64,000 bases of DNA from Levilactobacillus fuyuanensis. GTDB taxonomy: Bacteria > Bacillota > Bacilli > Lactobacillales > Lactobacillaceae. The stretch spans positions 124,001 to 188,000 of the forward strand of contig NZ_RHNZ01000003.1 in assembly GCF_003946395.1 (NCBI RefSeq). Reading direction: 5' to 3'. Positions 25,809-34,264 of this stretch are shown piece after piece (the stretch's first letter is position 1; every line of letters begins with the position of its first letter). Position numbers and translations under genes: made by a program. A model generated the notes under the pieces. It saw only the letters and a list, made by a program, of their open reading frames with translations, had not been told where the DNA came from and did no database searches.

Positions 25809-28415
25809 ATGATTCGAGCTGAATGGCGTTACTTAATCAAACACAAGTTACTATTAATCGTGTTGGCGGTAATCATGTTAATCCCATCCATCTACGCCGT
25901 CACATTTCTCAAGTCCATGTGGGACCCCTACGGCAAGCTGGATGATCTCCCCATTGCCGTCGTCAACCAGGACCGCGCCGTACATTATCAGGGGAAAACG
26001 CTCGCGGCCGGAAAAAATCTGACGACCACCCTCAAACACGCGACGTCGATGAAATTCATTCCCGTCAGTCACGAAGCAACGGCCAAACGGGGTCTTAACA
26101 ATGGCACCTACTACATGGTCATCACGATTCCAAAGGATTTCTCATACAACGCGACGACCCTAATGCAGGCGACCCCACGCCAAATGATTCTGCACGACGA
26201 AACGAGTGCTGGTCACAGCTTTATTGCCGCAAAGCTGACCGCCACGGCTGCCAAGACTGCCGCACAGGCGGTCAGTGATACCGTCACCCAGAGTTACGCC
26301 AAGACCATGTTTGCCACGATCAAGCAGCTCGGCACTGGGTTGACGGCTGCCGGTAAGGGGAGTCACCAGTTAGCAAGTGGCGGACAACAACTCACTAATG
26401 CCGACCGCAAGATTGCAACGGGCCTAAACACCCTTGCCGCCAGCACGGTAAAGTTAACGAACGGCGACACCACGATTACCACCAAGCTCAATCAATACGT
26501 CGGCGGGATGCAACAGGCACAAAACGGTAGCCAGCAGCTAGCGACCGGCCTGGACCAACTACTCAGCAAGTCTCACACTCTGACCACCGGCGTCCAGCAA
26601 CTGGCCACCGGGAGTCGACGCGTGGCCAACGGTGTCAACGCCTACACGCAAGGTACCAATCAGCTCACAACCGCAGCGGGGAAACTCGCCAGCGGAAGCC
26701 AGACTGTCAAAACTGGAACGCAACAACTCAGTAGGCACACCGACGAACTCGCCACCGGCAGTCAACAATTGACTGGCAATTTCGTGAAACTGGAAACCGG
26801 CAGCGCCGCCCTCACCAGCGGCCTCAAACAGCTGCAAGCTGGGCTAAAGTCTTCACAAACCCAACAGGATCAACTCAAACAAGCGGTGGCGCAACTCGCG
26901 ACTGACCAGCAATCCAGTAATACCGTCTCCGAAGATGCTACCAAGCTCCAGACGGCGCTCGACGCCCTGACGAACGACAATAGTCATCAAAATACAGCCC
27001 TACAAAGCAAACTTGCCGCAACCGCGGATGCGCAGGGACTGACCGCTACCCAGAAGGCCGCGATGCTCAAAGCTGCCAATGACAGTTCCACTGCCGACAC
27101 CGACGTCAACACGGCGCAGTCCGCCGCCAAACAACTGAGTCACGATTTAGCCGGCCTGAAATCGGCTAACTCAGGGACTACCAGCCTCAACAGTAGTCTC
27201 ACCAAAGCTGCAAGCGCGCAATCTGAACTAGCCACAGGCTTGACCACCCTGACGACTAACGCTGCGACCTTAACCAGTGGACTTCAACAGGCCAATCACG
27301 CCCTAACACAACTCAACACAGGTATCGGTTCCTTGGCTACCGCGACCCCTACGCTAACCAACGGCACGACCCAACTGGCTGAAGGTGCCTCAAAGCTTGC
27401 ATCGGGAGGACAAAAGCTCGTTGCCCAGACACCGCGTTTAACGGCTGGAACGGCTGCCTTCACAAGTGGTCTCACTAGCTTGAACCGGCAAACGCCGCAA
27501 CTCACAACCGGCGTTAGCCAACTCGCGAGTGGCGCTGATAAGTTGAATACTGGATTGGCCACGCTAGCCGCCAACGGATCGAAGCTAACGACCGCGATGG
27601 CCACCGCCACTGCTGGTTCATCTGCCCTACATGCCGGTGCCGCACAGCTGGCAACTGGTGCCACACAAGCAACCACCGGCGCAACGAAGGTTCAGTCTGG
27701 GAATGCTAAGCTAGCAACGACGCTTCACCAAGCCAGTCGGCGTGCCGCCGTGCATCCCTCGCAACTGACCTATAAGCAATTTGCCCAGCCGACGACCACG
27801 GCGCACAGCGATCCCGACCATGCACCGGATAATGGAACCGGAATGGCGCCGTACATGATGTCCGTCTCCCTATTTGTGGGGGCCTTGGCCTTCAATCTGA
27901 TGTTTGACATGTACACGCCCCGGAAATATCCTCGGAGCGGCTGGAGCTGGTGGCTTGGTAAGTCTTCCATCATGACTGCCTTTGTGCTCGGCGAAGCCCT
28001 CTTCATGACGGGCCTACTGGCAGCCATCGATGGCCTGAACCCAATTCACCCGTGGGCGACATTTATGATGCTACTGATCACCGGTGGGACCTTCATGAGC
28101 ATCGTCTACTGGCTCAATCTGGTCTTCGGCAAACCCGGTGCCTTCTTTAGCATGGTCCTCCTCGTCCTGCAACTAGGCGGCTCGGCGGGAACCTACCCCC
28201 TGCAGCTGACCAACGGCTTCTTCCGGGCGATTCATCCCTGGCTACCGATGAGCTACTCAGTCGACGGGTTGCGAGAGACATTGATGATCGGTAATTCTGC
28301 TATTCCAGAAATGTTGGTCCTGTGTGCCATTGCCACCGCCTTCTCTGGAATGGGCATCTTGTTCTATGCACGACGTCACGGCCGCATCAACGAGATGGAT
28401 ATTCCGGAACTTTGA
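25809..28415 (+). CDS. YhgE/Pip-family membrane protein, long form
   Basis: Phage-infection-protein (YhgE/Pip) family, 868 residues. It has an N-terminal membrane helix, then a family N-domain (SMWDPYGKLDDLPIAVVNQD). From about residue 175 to 640 runs a long extracellular region made of repeats of the pattern LATGSQQLTSG, probably a helical stalk. The C-terminal part is a six-helix ABC-2-like domain starting DNGTGMAPYMMSVSLFVG. In Lactococcus lactis Pip is needed for irreversible adsorption of some phages; the native role is unclear. GGGGGAG precedes the ATG. It is divergent from a TetR gene. Confidence 0.92.
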   Translation: MIRAEWRYLIKHKLLLIVLAVIMLIPSIYAVTFLKSMWDPYGKLDDLPIAVVNQDRAVHYQGKTLAAGKNLTTTLKHATSMKFIPVSHEATAKRGLNNGTYYMVITIPKDFSYNATTLMQATPRQMILHDETSAGHSFIAAKLTATAAKTAAQAVSDTVTQSYAKTMFATIKQLGTGLTAAGKGSHQLASGGQQLTNADRKIATGLNTLAASTVKLTNGDTTITTKLNQYVGGMQQAQNGSQQLATGLDQLLSKSHTLTTGVQQLATGSRRVANGVNAYTQGTNQLTTAAGKLASGSQTVKTGTQQLSRHTDELATGSQQLTGNFVKLETGSAALTSGLKQLQAGLKSSQTQQDQLKQAVAQLATDQQSSNTVSEDATKLQTALDALTNDNSHQNTALQSKLAATADAQGLTATQKAAMLKAANDSSTADTDVNTAQSAAKQLSHDLAGLKSANSGTTSLNSSLTKAASAQSELATGLTTLTTNAATLTSGLQQANHALTQLNTGIGSLATATPTLTNGTTQLAEGASKLASGGQKLVAQTPRLTAGTAAFTSGLTSLNRQTPQLTTGVSQLASGADKLNTGLATLAANGSKLTTAMATATAGSSALHAGAAQLATGATQATTGATKVQSGNAKLATTLHQASRRAAVHPSQLTYKQFAQPTTTAHSDPDHAPDNGTGMAPYMMSVSLFVGALAFNLMFDMYTPRKYPRSGWSWWLGKSSIMTAFVLGEALFMTGLLAAIDGLNPIHPWATFMMLLITGGTFMSIVYWLNLVFGKPGAFFSMVLLVLQLGGSAGTYPLQLTNGFFRAIHPWLPMSYSVDGLRETLMIGNSAIPEMLVLCAIATAFSGMGILFYARRHGRINEMDIPEL

Positions 28416-28425
28416 TAGCAAGCGT

Positions 28426-28458
28426 AAAACCTACTGGGTATTGTCCTGGTAGGTTTTT
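28426..28458 (+). terminator. terminator of long pip gene
   Basis: AAAACCTAC / GTAGGTTTTT stem-loop ending in T5. Confidence 0.75.
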
Positions 28459-28648
28459 GCGCGTTAAAAGTTACTAGGCCGTATGGCATCTCCCTCCTGT
28501 CGTTGCGTAGCGGGTCCGGTCCATAATCCGTCGAAATAAAATCGGCCATTCGTCAAATCCCCCCTACACTTATTACTAATGTAAAAATCTCGGAATTTGT
28601 CGCATCTTTCTAGCCAATTAAAGAAATTCTTTAGCATTAGAATTCAGA

Positions 28649-28664
28649 TGTTTCACATGAAACA
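28649..28664 (+). repeat. dispersed 16-bp inverted repeat, copy 4
   Basis: TGTTTCACATGAAACA, same orientation as copy 1. Confidence 0.85.
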
Positions 28665-28673
28665 TTGTCCGTC

Positions 28674-28708
28674 AAAAAGGCAGTCCCCCCATTCGTTGAG
28701 AGACTGCC
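28674..28708 (-). terminator. terminator of osmC pair
   Basis: GGCAGTC / GACTGCC stem, with T5 on the minus strand. Confidence 0.8.
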
Positions 28709-28726
28709 GCGTTATGACGAATTTAG

Positions 28727-29140
28727 TTATGAAACGACTGCAACACCGGTTCGTTTGACAGGTACCGTATTAGTCAGATTGTCCATCACGGGACACGTAT
28801 TTTCCGCAAAGTCCATGAACTCGTGACACTTCTGCTTGGATTCATCGGTATTCAGGTGAACAGCTACACCAATGCGGTCCATGCCTGGCCGCTCGGAATC
28901 CCCGGTTTTAATCCCCTCCACCGTGTAGTAGAAATCGCGGTAAGTAAAGTCCTGTTGCTTGTTGAAGGACGCCATCACAATGGCTTCACACGCACCTAAC
29001 GCCTGTAGAATTGCCTCGTGAGAGCTCGCGGCAGACGTTGAATCTGGCGCTAGTTTGACTTTAAAGTCCCGCACAGCGGCCTGATATTCATTTGGTCGAC
29101 CCGTGCCGGTCACTTGTACTTTGAACGTTTCCATTGCCAT
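28727..29140 (-). CDS. OsmC/Ohr-family protein
   Basis: Protein of 137 residues with the OsmC fold; the family reduces organic hydroperoxides through two Cys. The first Cys is in QALGACEAIVMASF and the second in FAENTCPVMDNLTN, at the usual spacing. AAGGAGG is 9 nt before the ATG. It is second in a two-gene operon, 14 nt after a paralogue, and divergent from a Cys-containing MarR regulator. The substrate class (organic peroxides) follows from the family. Confidence 0.85.
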   Translation of the reverse strand: MAMETFKVQVTGTGRPNEYQAAVRDFKVKLAPDSTSAASSHEAILQALGACEAIVMASFNKQQDFTYRDFYYTVEGIKTGDSERPGMDRIGVAVHLNTDESKQKCHEFMDFAENTCPVMDNLTNTVPVKRTGVAVVS

Positions 29141-29154
29141 GTTGAAGGCCTCCT

Positions 29155-29592
29155 TTAGACGATTTCGACTTGGTCTAGGACTACCGTGACACCATTGCTA
29201 AGCATATCCTCAATCGGACAGTTGGCCGCCACAAGGTCCGCAAATGCCCCACAGGCAGCCTGCGATTCGGTCGTCTTGAATTGCAAATTATAGCGGATCT
29301 CTTGGAACCCATTTCGGATGTCTGGATCGCCCATGAATCCGGCCGCATCCAAATCGCCCTCTAAATTGACGATCATTTGCTCATATGTGAACTTGTTTTC
29401 TGGTGCTAATCGGGCCGCGGTCTCCTGTAGCGAAGTGCCCAGCGAACTCAGAACCAACTCAACCGGGTTCATCCCCGTATTGGTTCCACCCAAGCTCTCT
29501 GGCTCGTCAATAGTCGTGTGTACGCCGCGGGAATGGACATCAACTTGTAGACTAGATAAGGTCTTTCTGGCTGTTGCGTTATATCTTTCCAT
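29155..29592 (-). CDS. OsmC/Ohr-family protein, divergent
   Basis: Protein of 145 residues with the OsmC fold. In place of the first catalytic Cys region it reads ELVLSSLGTSLQETAARL, so the first Cys seems to be missing, while the second is kept in LVAANCPIEDMLSN. This suggests that it is not a classical peroxidase, or that it works with its neighbour. It is first gene of the operon, with a near-consensus promoter on the minus strand (TTGACT, 16 bp, TATACT) whose -35 overlaps the end of a perfect palindrome, and a cre-like site just downstream of the -10. Confidence 0.8.
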   Translation of the reverse strand: MERYNATARKTLSSLQVDVHSRGVHTTIDEPESLGGTNTGMNPVELVLSSLGTSLQETAARLAPENKFTYEQMIVNLEGDLDAAGFMGDPDIRNGFQEIRYNLQFKTTESQAACGAFADLVAANCPIEDMLSNGVTVVLDQVEIV

Positions 29593-29618
29593 TGGTGTAG
29601 CCCCCTATTCCATGATTA

Positions 29619-29632
29619 GTAAAGCGCTTACA
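29619..29632. promoter_or_regulatory. cre-like site downstream of osmC promoter
   Basis: GTAAAGCGCTTACA carries the AAGCGCTT core of CcpA sites; the outer positions deviate. It lies just after the inferred transcription start, as repressing sites often do. Confidence 0.45.
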
Positions 29633-29664
29633 ACCCCAGTATAACGAATCACTGCGCAAAGTCA

Positions 29665-29680
29665 ATAGTTAGCTAACTAT
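29665..29680. promoter_or_regulatory. palindromic operator between osmC pair and marR
   Basis: ATAGTTAGCTAACTAT is a perfect 16-bp palindrome. It ends against the -35 of the osmC promoter and lies 20 bp before the TATAAT (29701-29706) of the marR promoter, so a dimer bound there could control both. Confidence 0.7.
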
Positions 29681-29741
29681 CTATTTTTAGAGAAATCATG
29701 GTATAATAAGGCCATAATTTTCTCGAGGGCGGTGACGAATA

Positions 29742-30182
29742 ATGGCAACATCTCAATTCGATTTGGATAGCTGCATCATGTGTATTACATCGCGTAGCAG
29801 CAAGCTGTTTGCCAGCAAATTCAATGACGCGCTGGCGCCCATGGGCATCAATCGCAGCGCCTGGATGGCCCTCTACTACATCGACCAACACCAGCAGATT
29901 CGGCAGCGTGATCTCGCCGAACTCGTTGGGATCACCGGCCCCAGCATGGTCAAAGTCGTCAATCAACTGAGCACGGCCAACCTCATTACGGTAGCGGTCA
30001 GCGCCAAGGATCACCGCGCGCGGTTGCTGGCGCTGACGCCGGCTGGCACGGCACTTTTGACCAAGAGTATTCCCCTGGCCGAGGCGTTTCGCACCCAGGT
30101 CACCGCTGGAATCCCCCAAGCTGACCTCAACACCCTCGACCGGGTCATGGAACAGATGATGGCCAACGCTAACGACCTTTAA
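29742..30182 (+). CDS. MarR-family regulator, OhrR-like
   Basis: Winged-helix regulator of 146 residues. The recognition region is IRQRDLAELVGITGPSMVKVVNQL, then the wing VSAKDHRARLLALTPAGTALL. Two Cys lie in the first helix (DSCIMCITSRSS, residues 12 and 15), close to the reactive Cys15 of OhrR of Bacillus subtilis. With two divergent OsmC genes and a palindrome between, a peroxide-sensing repressor is the best reading (inference). A consensus TATAAT lies 35 bp upstream. Confidence 0.85.
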   Translation: MATSQFDLDSCIMCITSRSSKLFASKFNDALAPMGINRSAWMALYYIDQHQQIRQRDLAELVGITGPSMVKVVNQLSTANLITVAVSAKDHRARLLALTPAGTALLTKSIPLAEAFRTQVTAGIPQADLNTLDRVMEQMMANANDL

Positions 30183-30193
30183 CCGGACAAACA

Positions 30194-30237
30194 AACCCAC
30201 ATCAGCCGACCGAAATGGCCAGTTGATGTGGGTTTTC
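30194..30237. terminator. bidirectional terminator
   Basis: AACCCACATCA / TTGATGTGGGTT stem between convergent marR and hydrolase genes, with a T-rich end on the plus strand. Confidence 0.75.
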
Positions 30238-30238
30238 T

Positions 30239-31123
30239 TTAGTCTTTTTTAGATAGCCAACCGGTTAACCGGTCCAGATAAGCTGGCGCCTCCTCGATGA
30301 AAGCCATGTGGCGACTGTGAGCAAAGAGGGTCCACTCGGCATGCGGTAGGTGATCGACCATGGTCTTAGCCACCAACGGCGTGCAGAGATCGTTGACGCC
30401 GCTAGTCACCAGCGTGGGCAAGGTCAGTTGCGCCAATTTATCGGTATACTCGTAATCCTTGAGCGTGCCGGTCGGGAAGTACTCGTTCGGCCCCCAAGCG
30501 GTCGTGTAAGCCACGGTACCACTACGTTTTGGCCGGCGTAAAAACTCAGGAGATGCCGCCGTGACGGGACCCGCGGCGTGCCGTTCCATGAAGTGTTGGT
30601 TAGCCGTCAGGTAGGCCGGGGTCGTAAAGTTTCCGCTCGTTTCGGCCGTGGCAATTGCCTTCTGGTCGACTGGTGCCATGAACCCGATCATCCGGTGCTG
30701 TTCCTGCGCCCACAGCTTAGCAGACGAGAGCGTGCTGGCCAGGATTAGACTTTGGACGCCCTGCGGCTGGTAGTCGCACAGGTAAATAATGGCGAGCATC
30801 CCACCCCAGGACTGGCCCAGTAGGTGCACTCGGTCTAAATTCAAATACGCCCGTAACGCCTGCAGCTCGGCAACCCAGGTTGCTGCCTGCCAGAGACTGG
30901 GCTCATCCGGCATGTCGGACTTCCCGCAACCGAGCTGATCATACATCACGACTGGCCGCCCTGTCCGCTCTGCCAGCGCATCGAACGCCTCAAAGTAGTT
31001 GTGCGTTGATCCGGGCCCACCGTGCAGTAGCAATAACGGGGTTAACCCGGAATGAAGATCACCGACGACCCGGTAATACGTGTGATACTTTTGAAATGGC
31101 ATATAGCCTTCTGTAATTTGCAT
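30239..31123 (-). CDS. proline iminopeptidase-like alpha/beta hydrolase
   Basis: Alpha/beta hydrolase of 294 residues, closest in pattern to proline iminopeptidase (peptidase S33), which removes N-terminal proline from peptides. LLLLHGGPGSTHNYF carries the oxyanion HGGPG motif, the nucleophile Ser is in LLGQSWGGMLA, Asp in SGVNDLCTP and His in AHSRHMAF. No signal peptide is seen. A single gene, with GAGGTGCTTCC upstream of the ATG. Other amino-ester or lactone substrates are possible, as this family is often over-named. Confidence 0.85.
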   Translation of the reverse strand: MQITEGYMPFQKYHTYYRVVGDLHSGLTPLLLLHGGPGSTHNYFEAFDALAERTGRPVVMYDQLGCGKSDMPDEPSLWQAATWVAELQALRAYLNLDRVHLLGQSWGGMLAIIYLCDYQPQGVQSLILASTLSSAKLWAQEQHRMIGFMAPVDQKAIATAETSGNFTTPAYLTANQHFMERHAAGPVTAASPEFLRRPKRSGTVAYTTAWGPNEYFPTGTLKDYEYTDKLAQLTLPTLVTSGVNDLCTPLVAKTMVDHLPHAEWTLFAHSRHMAFIEEAPAYLDRLTGWLSKKD

Positions 31124-31182
31124 GGAAGCACCTCACTTTAGACCCATTATACCCGCCAATCTAACTTTACCGAACGACTGAA

Positions 31183-31728
31183 TTAGTTTTCTTCCTCTGT
31201 CACATCGGTAGCGGCATTGGCATCCTTTTTCTCCGGAGAGAACTTGAACATGATCCGGTTGAAAATATCCGACGCATACCCAATCACAAAGATTCCTAGT
31301 AACATTGACCCGTAGAGTTGAACCACGAAGAGCGACCAGTTATGCACGGTCACATTGGTGATAATCAGCATCGTCGTCCCCCAGGCGATCAGCCAGGCGG
31401 GAACGATCGTAAATTTTAGAATCGTCCCTTGCAGGAATAGGGCGAGGAAGGTCAGTAGACCAAACATGATGGCACTGGGCCAGAGAGGTGCGATACTCGG
31501 CACCTGCAGAAGGCGAAAGGCGATGAGTCCCCAGATGATGCCGAGGGCAAAGCTAACCAGGATATTCCAGAGCTTATCCTTGGGAAAGCCCGCGCCGAAG
31601 AAATACGAAACGGCGATAAAAGCCGCGGACCCCATCCATAGCGACATGCCACCCATGATCAGACTGTAGACCAGTGTGAAGAGCCCCACCCCAATGGCGT
31701 CAAACCAGACTTTTTTACTTATTTTCAT
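31183..31728 (-). CDS. DUF1097-like membrane protein
   Basis: Protein of 181 residues with five to six hydrophobic helices and a charged C-terminal tail (SPEKKDANAATDVTEEEN). It resembles the DUF1097/YcdZ family of inner membrane proteins of unknown function, for instance in SYFFGAGFPKDKLWNILVSF and GLIAFRLL. AGGAGTAACTTC precedes the ATG. A cre-like AAAGCGTTTGCA lies at 31748-31760 just upstream, suggesting carbon control. Confidence 0.65.
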   Translation of the reverse strand: MKISKKVWFDAIGVGLFTLVYSLIMGGMSLWMGSAAFIAVSYFFGAGFPKDKLWNILVSFALGIIWGLIAFRLLQVPSIAPLWPSAIMFGLLTFLALFLQGTILKFTIVPAWLIAWGTTMLIITNVTVHNWSLFVVQLYGSMLLGIFVIGYASDIFNRIMFKFSPEKKDANAATDVTEEEN

Positions 31729-31900
31729 GAAGTTACTCCTTAATCGTTAAAGCGTTTGCATAATTTGTGTAATTGTCAGTTTACAGGATTGCTGACGGAA
31801 GGGCAAGGACTTTTGGTAAAACGTTACAACGCACACCATAGTAGGATTATTACATGCCAATATTTTATTATTAATAATTATTAATAACAACGTTCGCAAC

Positions 31901-31940
31901 AAAAAAGCCACCGTGGCGGATTCGCTCACGGTGGCTAAAA
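31901..31940 (-). terminator. terminator of SDR gene
   Basis: Perfect 10-bp stem AGCCACCGTG / CACGGTGGCT followed by T6 on the minus strand. Confidence 0.85.
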
Positions 31941-31946
31941 TCTTAT

Positions 31947-32792
31947 CTATTCTGGTTGATCTGCGGAAATGGAGAGGTCACGTTCGGCCTTGAATTCACC
32001 CAATGACTTTTCGTATTTAGCGATAGCCATATCGGATGCGAACTTGCCCAATGGTAAGTGCAATGGCAAATCAGCCGCGTGGTTTGTGACTTGGTCGTAG
32101 ATAATGGCAGCGGCCTTGTCGGGGTCTCCTGGCTCGTGATGGGCGCCAGTGGCACTTTCCTCAATGTTGTCCGCAAATTTCTGGTACGCTGCAATCTTAG
32201 GTTCCGCCTTTTGGGAAGAACGTCCTGCCCAGTCGGTCCGGAAGCCACTTGGTTCAATCAGCATGAACTTGATACCTTGGTCAGCAACTTCTTGTGCCAG
32301 AGAATCCGTAATTCCTTCCACGGCGTGCTTCGTCCCATGATAGAAGGACAGCGTTGGGAAGGAAGCCAGACCAGCAACGGAAGAGAAGTTTACGATGATA
32401 CCGGCCTTTTGATTCCGCATCGTTGGCAATACGGCACGGGTCATGTCGACCAGCCCCCAGACGTTGACGTCGAACATGTAACGGACAGCGTCCCGGTCGC
32501 TTTCCTCGAAGGTGCCAAAGTAACCCAAACCGGCGTTGTTGATCAAAACGTCGAGACTGCCAAATTTATCCGTGGCGGCTTTGACGGCCGTCGCAATTTC
32601 ATCGCGATTCGTCACGTCCAAGGTCTGCTTTAAAATCTGACCGTGATCGTATTGATCCAGGTAGCTCAATTGATCGGTATGACGGGCAGTGGCGACCAAG
32701 TTCACGTCATCCTTCTGTGCCAAATAAATTGCTAGAGACTTCCCAAAACCCGTTGAAGTCCCGGTAATCAGCCATGTTTTTGTCAAAATCAC
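31947..32792 (-). CDS. short-chain dehydrogenase/reductase
   Basis: Classical SDR oxidoreductase of 281 residues. The cofactor motif is TGTSTGFGKSL near residue 10, NNAGLGYFG is near residue 88, and the active-site Tyr-x-x-x-Lys lies in SFYHGTKHA, with the preceding Ser in NFSSVAGL. The start is GTG at 32792, or TTG two codons later; AGGAG lies 5 or 11 nt before these. The promoter has a 19-bp spacer like the other MerR-type promoters here. Substrate unknown. Confidence 0.88.
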   Translation of the reverse strand: MILTKTWLITGTSTGFGKSLAIYLAQKDDVNLVATARHTDQLSYLDQYDHGQILKQTLDVTNRDEIATAVKAATDKFGSLDVLINNAGLGYFGTFEESDRDAVRYMFDVNVWGLVDMTRAVLPTMRNQKAGIIVNFSSVAGLASFPTLSFYHGTKHAVEGITDSLAQEVADQGIKFMLIEPSGFRTDWAGRSSQKAEPKIAAYQKFADNIEESATGAHHEPGDPDKAAAIIYDQVTNHAADLPLHLPLGKFASDMAIAKYEKSLGEFKAERDLSISADQPE

Positions 32793-32819
32793 TCACGCTC
32801 CTAAATTTTTAATGACTTT

Positions 32820-32850
32820 AGCCTACACCTTAGGGCCGGTGGAAGGTCAA
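32820..32850 (-). promoter_or_regulatory. MerR-type promoter of SDR gene
   Basis: Minus-strand TTGACC and TAGGCT separated by 19 bp (TTCCACCGGCCCTAAGGTG). The spacer sequence differs from the TGAAGT group, so another MerR protein may act here. Confidence 0.55.
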
Positions 32851-32886
32851 GCCATTCCCCTCAACACTAGAGAAAATAATATCCTC

Positions 32887-33582
32887 TCAAGGGTTACGCA
32901 AGTTAGTGAGTCGTGATTGCAGCCACCAGGTGGGCATCCCCGGCGGGAACTCTTCCAGAAGCTGACCAAACACTTCATCCACCGGTAGCTCGCTATGGAC
33001 ATAGGGTAAGAACCAAGTATCGAAGAAATCCGCTGGCACGCTTGTTGGCCGGCCATTCAGGACAACTCGTAGGGCCGCATTTTCGGTAGCGAGTGATTGC
33101 CAGGCATAGCTAAAGGCTTAACGCTCTGCTAGGGTCACTGTGGTCTCTGGTAGCTGCCACGTCAGCACCTGCTCCGGATCCATTTCACCTAATCCAGTAA
33201 ATTCCTGATAAGAGGGCGTCGGCACTGTGCAGGCAAAATCCAGCGGTACCTTGACTTGGGTAACCGCCACATCAACCGCCTTAAGCTGATCGCAGAACCA
33301 CAGAAACCCCAGTTGATCCTCCGCCGTCTCACTGCGCCAGACTCGTAGTGCGTCGCCACTGGCAATTGCCGATTGTAATCGGGTCAGCCGTTGTTGAACG
33401 TCTTTGAAAAGTTGTTGGGCAGCCTGGTCTGTGTACTGGGATTTAAGCGTCCAGAAAGGATTTTGACCATTAGTCAGTCGCGTAAGGTCTCCAATCTGAA
33501 GATCCAGCTGTAGTCCCAGTGCAGGTTGCCGTTGCATGACTTGTAAGGATTTGGCAAAGGTGGTGCTAAACGTCACATCCAT
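32887..33582 (-). pseudogene. DUF1835/DUF3658-like gene with an internal TAA stop
   Basis: A 231-codon frame interrupted by one TAA at 33118-33120. The first part begins at ATG 33582, with GAGGAGG 6 nt upstream, and carries a DUF1835-like segment (VWRSETAEDQLGFLWFCDQL). After the stop the same frame continues for 76 sense codons (AFSYAWQSLATENAALRVVL, then a DUF3658-like part ending NLRNP) to a TGA at 32887. Continuous coding character on both sides, without a frame change, points to a recent nonsense mutation. Function of the intact family is unknown. Confidence 0.75.
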
Positions 33583-33605
33583 GGGCGCCTCCTCATTGGC
33601 TGTTC

Positions 33606-34067
33606 CTAGCGAATCGCGTACTTCCATGCCTTGTAATAGGTATAATTGCCGGACATGTACTTAACGGTCTTGCCCTTCAGCTTCTTAGTTCCGGTGTAGT
33701 AGAAGCTGAAATCATCCTGATAGGCCGCATAGAAACCAAACATCTGCTTGTGATTTAGCTTCTGCCGGTAAACGTAGAGCTTCTTGCCGGTCAGGGTTTG
33801 CTGATGCTGCCACTTTCCCTGTTTGTGCTGCCGGTAATACCACTTGACCTGATGCTTCTTGACGACAATCTTGTTGGCACCGATAGTCTTGTCCCAGTTG
33901 TACCACGTCCCTCGTGCGCGCTTTGGCGTGGTGTGGGTGTATTTGATGCCCTTCAACGTCTTGGGTGACCCATAGGATTTAGCAGCCGCACTTTGCGTGT
34001 TGAGCACCATTCCGCCAGCCGTCCCCAATACCGCTAGCGTTCCTAATAAGATAATCTTTTTAAACAT
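33606..34067 (-). CDS. small secreted basic protein
   Basis: Exported protein of 153 residues. The signal peptide is MFKKIILLGTLAVLGTAGG with likely cleavage after SAAA. The mature chain is strongly basic and rich in Tyr, Lys, Trp (for example KRARGTWYNWDK, KWYYRQHKQGKWQHQ). It is of the type common among lactobacilli, with a GTW/GKW motif also found in the secreted protein at 5005-5766. It has no anchor. It lies 23 nt before the interrupted DUF1835-like gene, in the same direction. Function unknown. Confidence 0.75.
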   Translation of the reverse strand: MFKKIILLGTLAVLGTAGGMVLNTQSAAAKSYGSPKTLKGIKYTHTTPKRARGTWYNWDKTIGANKIVVKKHQVKWYYRQHKQGKWQHQQTLTGKKLYVYRQKLNHKQMFGFYAAYQDDFSFYYTGTKKLKGKTVKYMSGNYTYYKAWKYAIR

Positions 34068-34264
34068 GAACTTCCCTACTTTCCTGAGTATGTACGAGAC
34101 AAACTAGCCGTGGCTCGCTCGTTTCTGGCTTCATTATACAAAACCGTCCTGACATATGGTGTCGTTAGCAACAAAAACGATGTGATCTTTAGAAAAAATC
34201 ACATCGTTACGATTATATTTATTCTTTTAGCGTGAGGTTAATAGAAACTGCCACTCTCTTAGCC

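Larger units (their letters stand above)
28416..28726. other. non-coding gap between pip and osmC genes
   Basis: It holds the pip terminator (28426-28458), one copy of the dispersed 16-bp repeat and the osmC terminator (28674-28708). The remaining 190 bp show no ORF with a ribosome site and no clear signal. Confidence 0.6.

Noticed and set aside
29673-30200. 175-codon minus-strand frame across the marR gene
   Set aside because: It is antisense to a well-supported MarR gene and covers its promoter and operator.
31747-31929. 60-codon minus-strand frame upstream of the DUF1097 gene
   Set aside because: No ribosome site, it overlaps the cre-like site, the promoter region and the SDR terminator, and its composition is unlike the neighbours.
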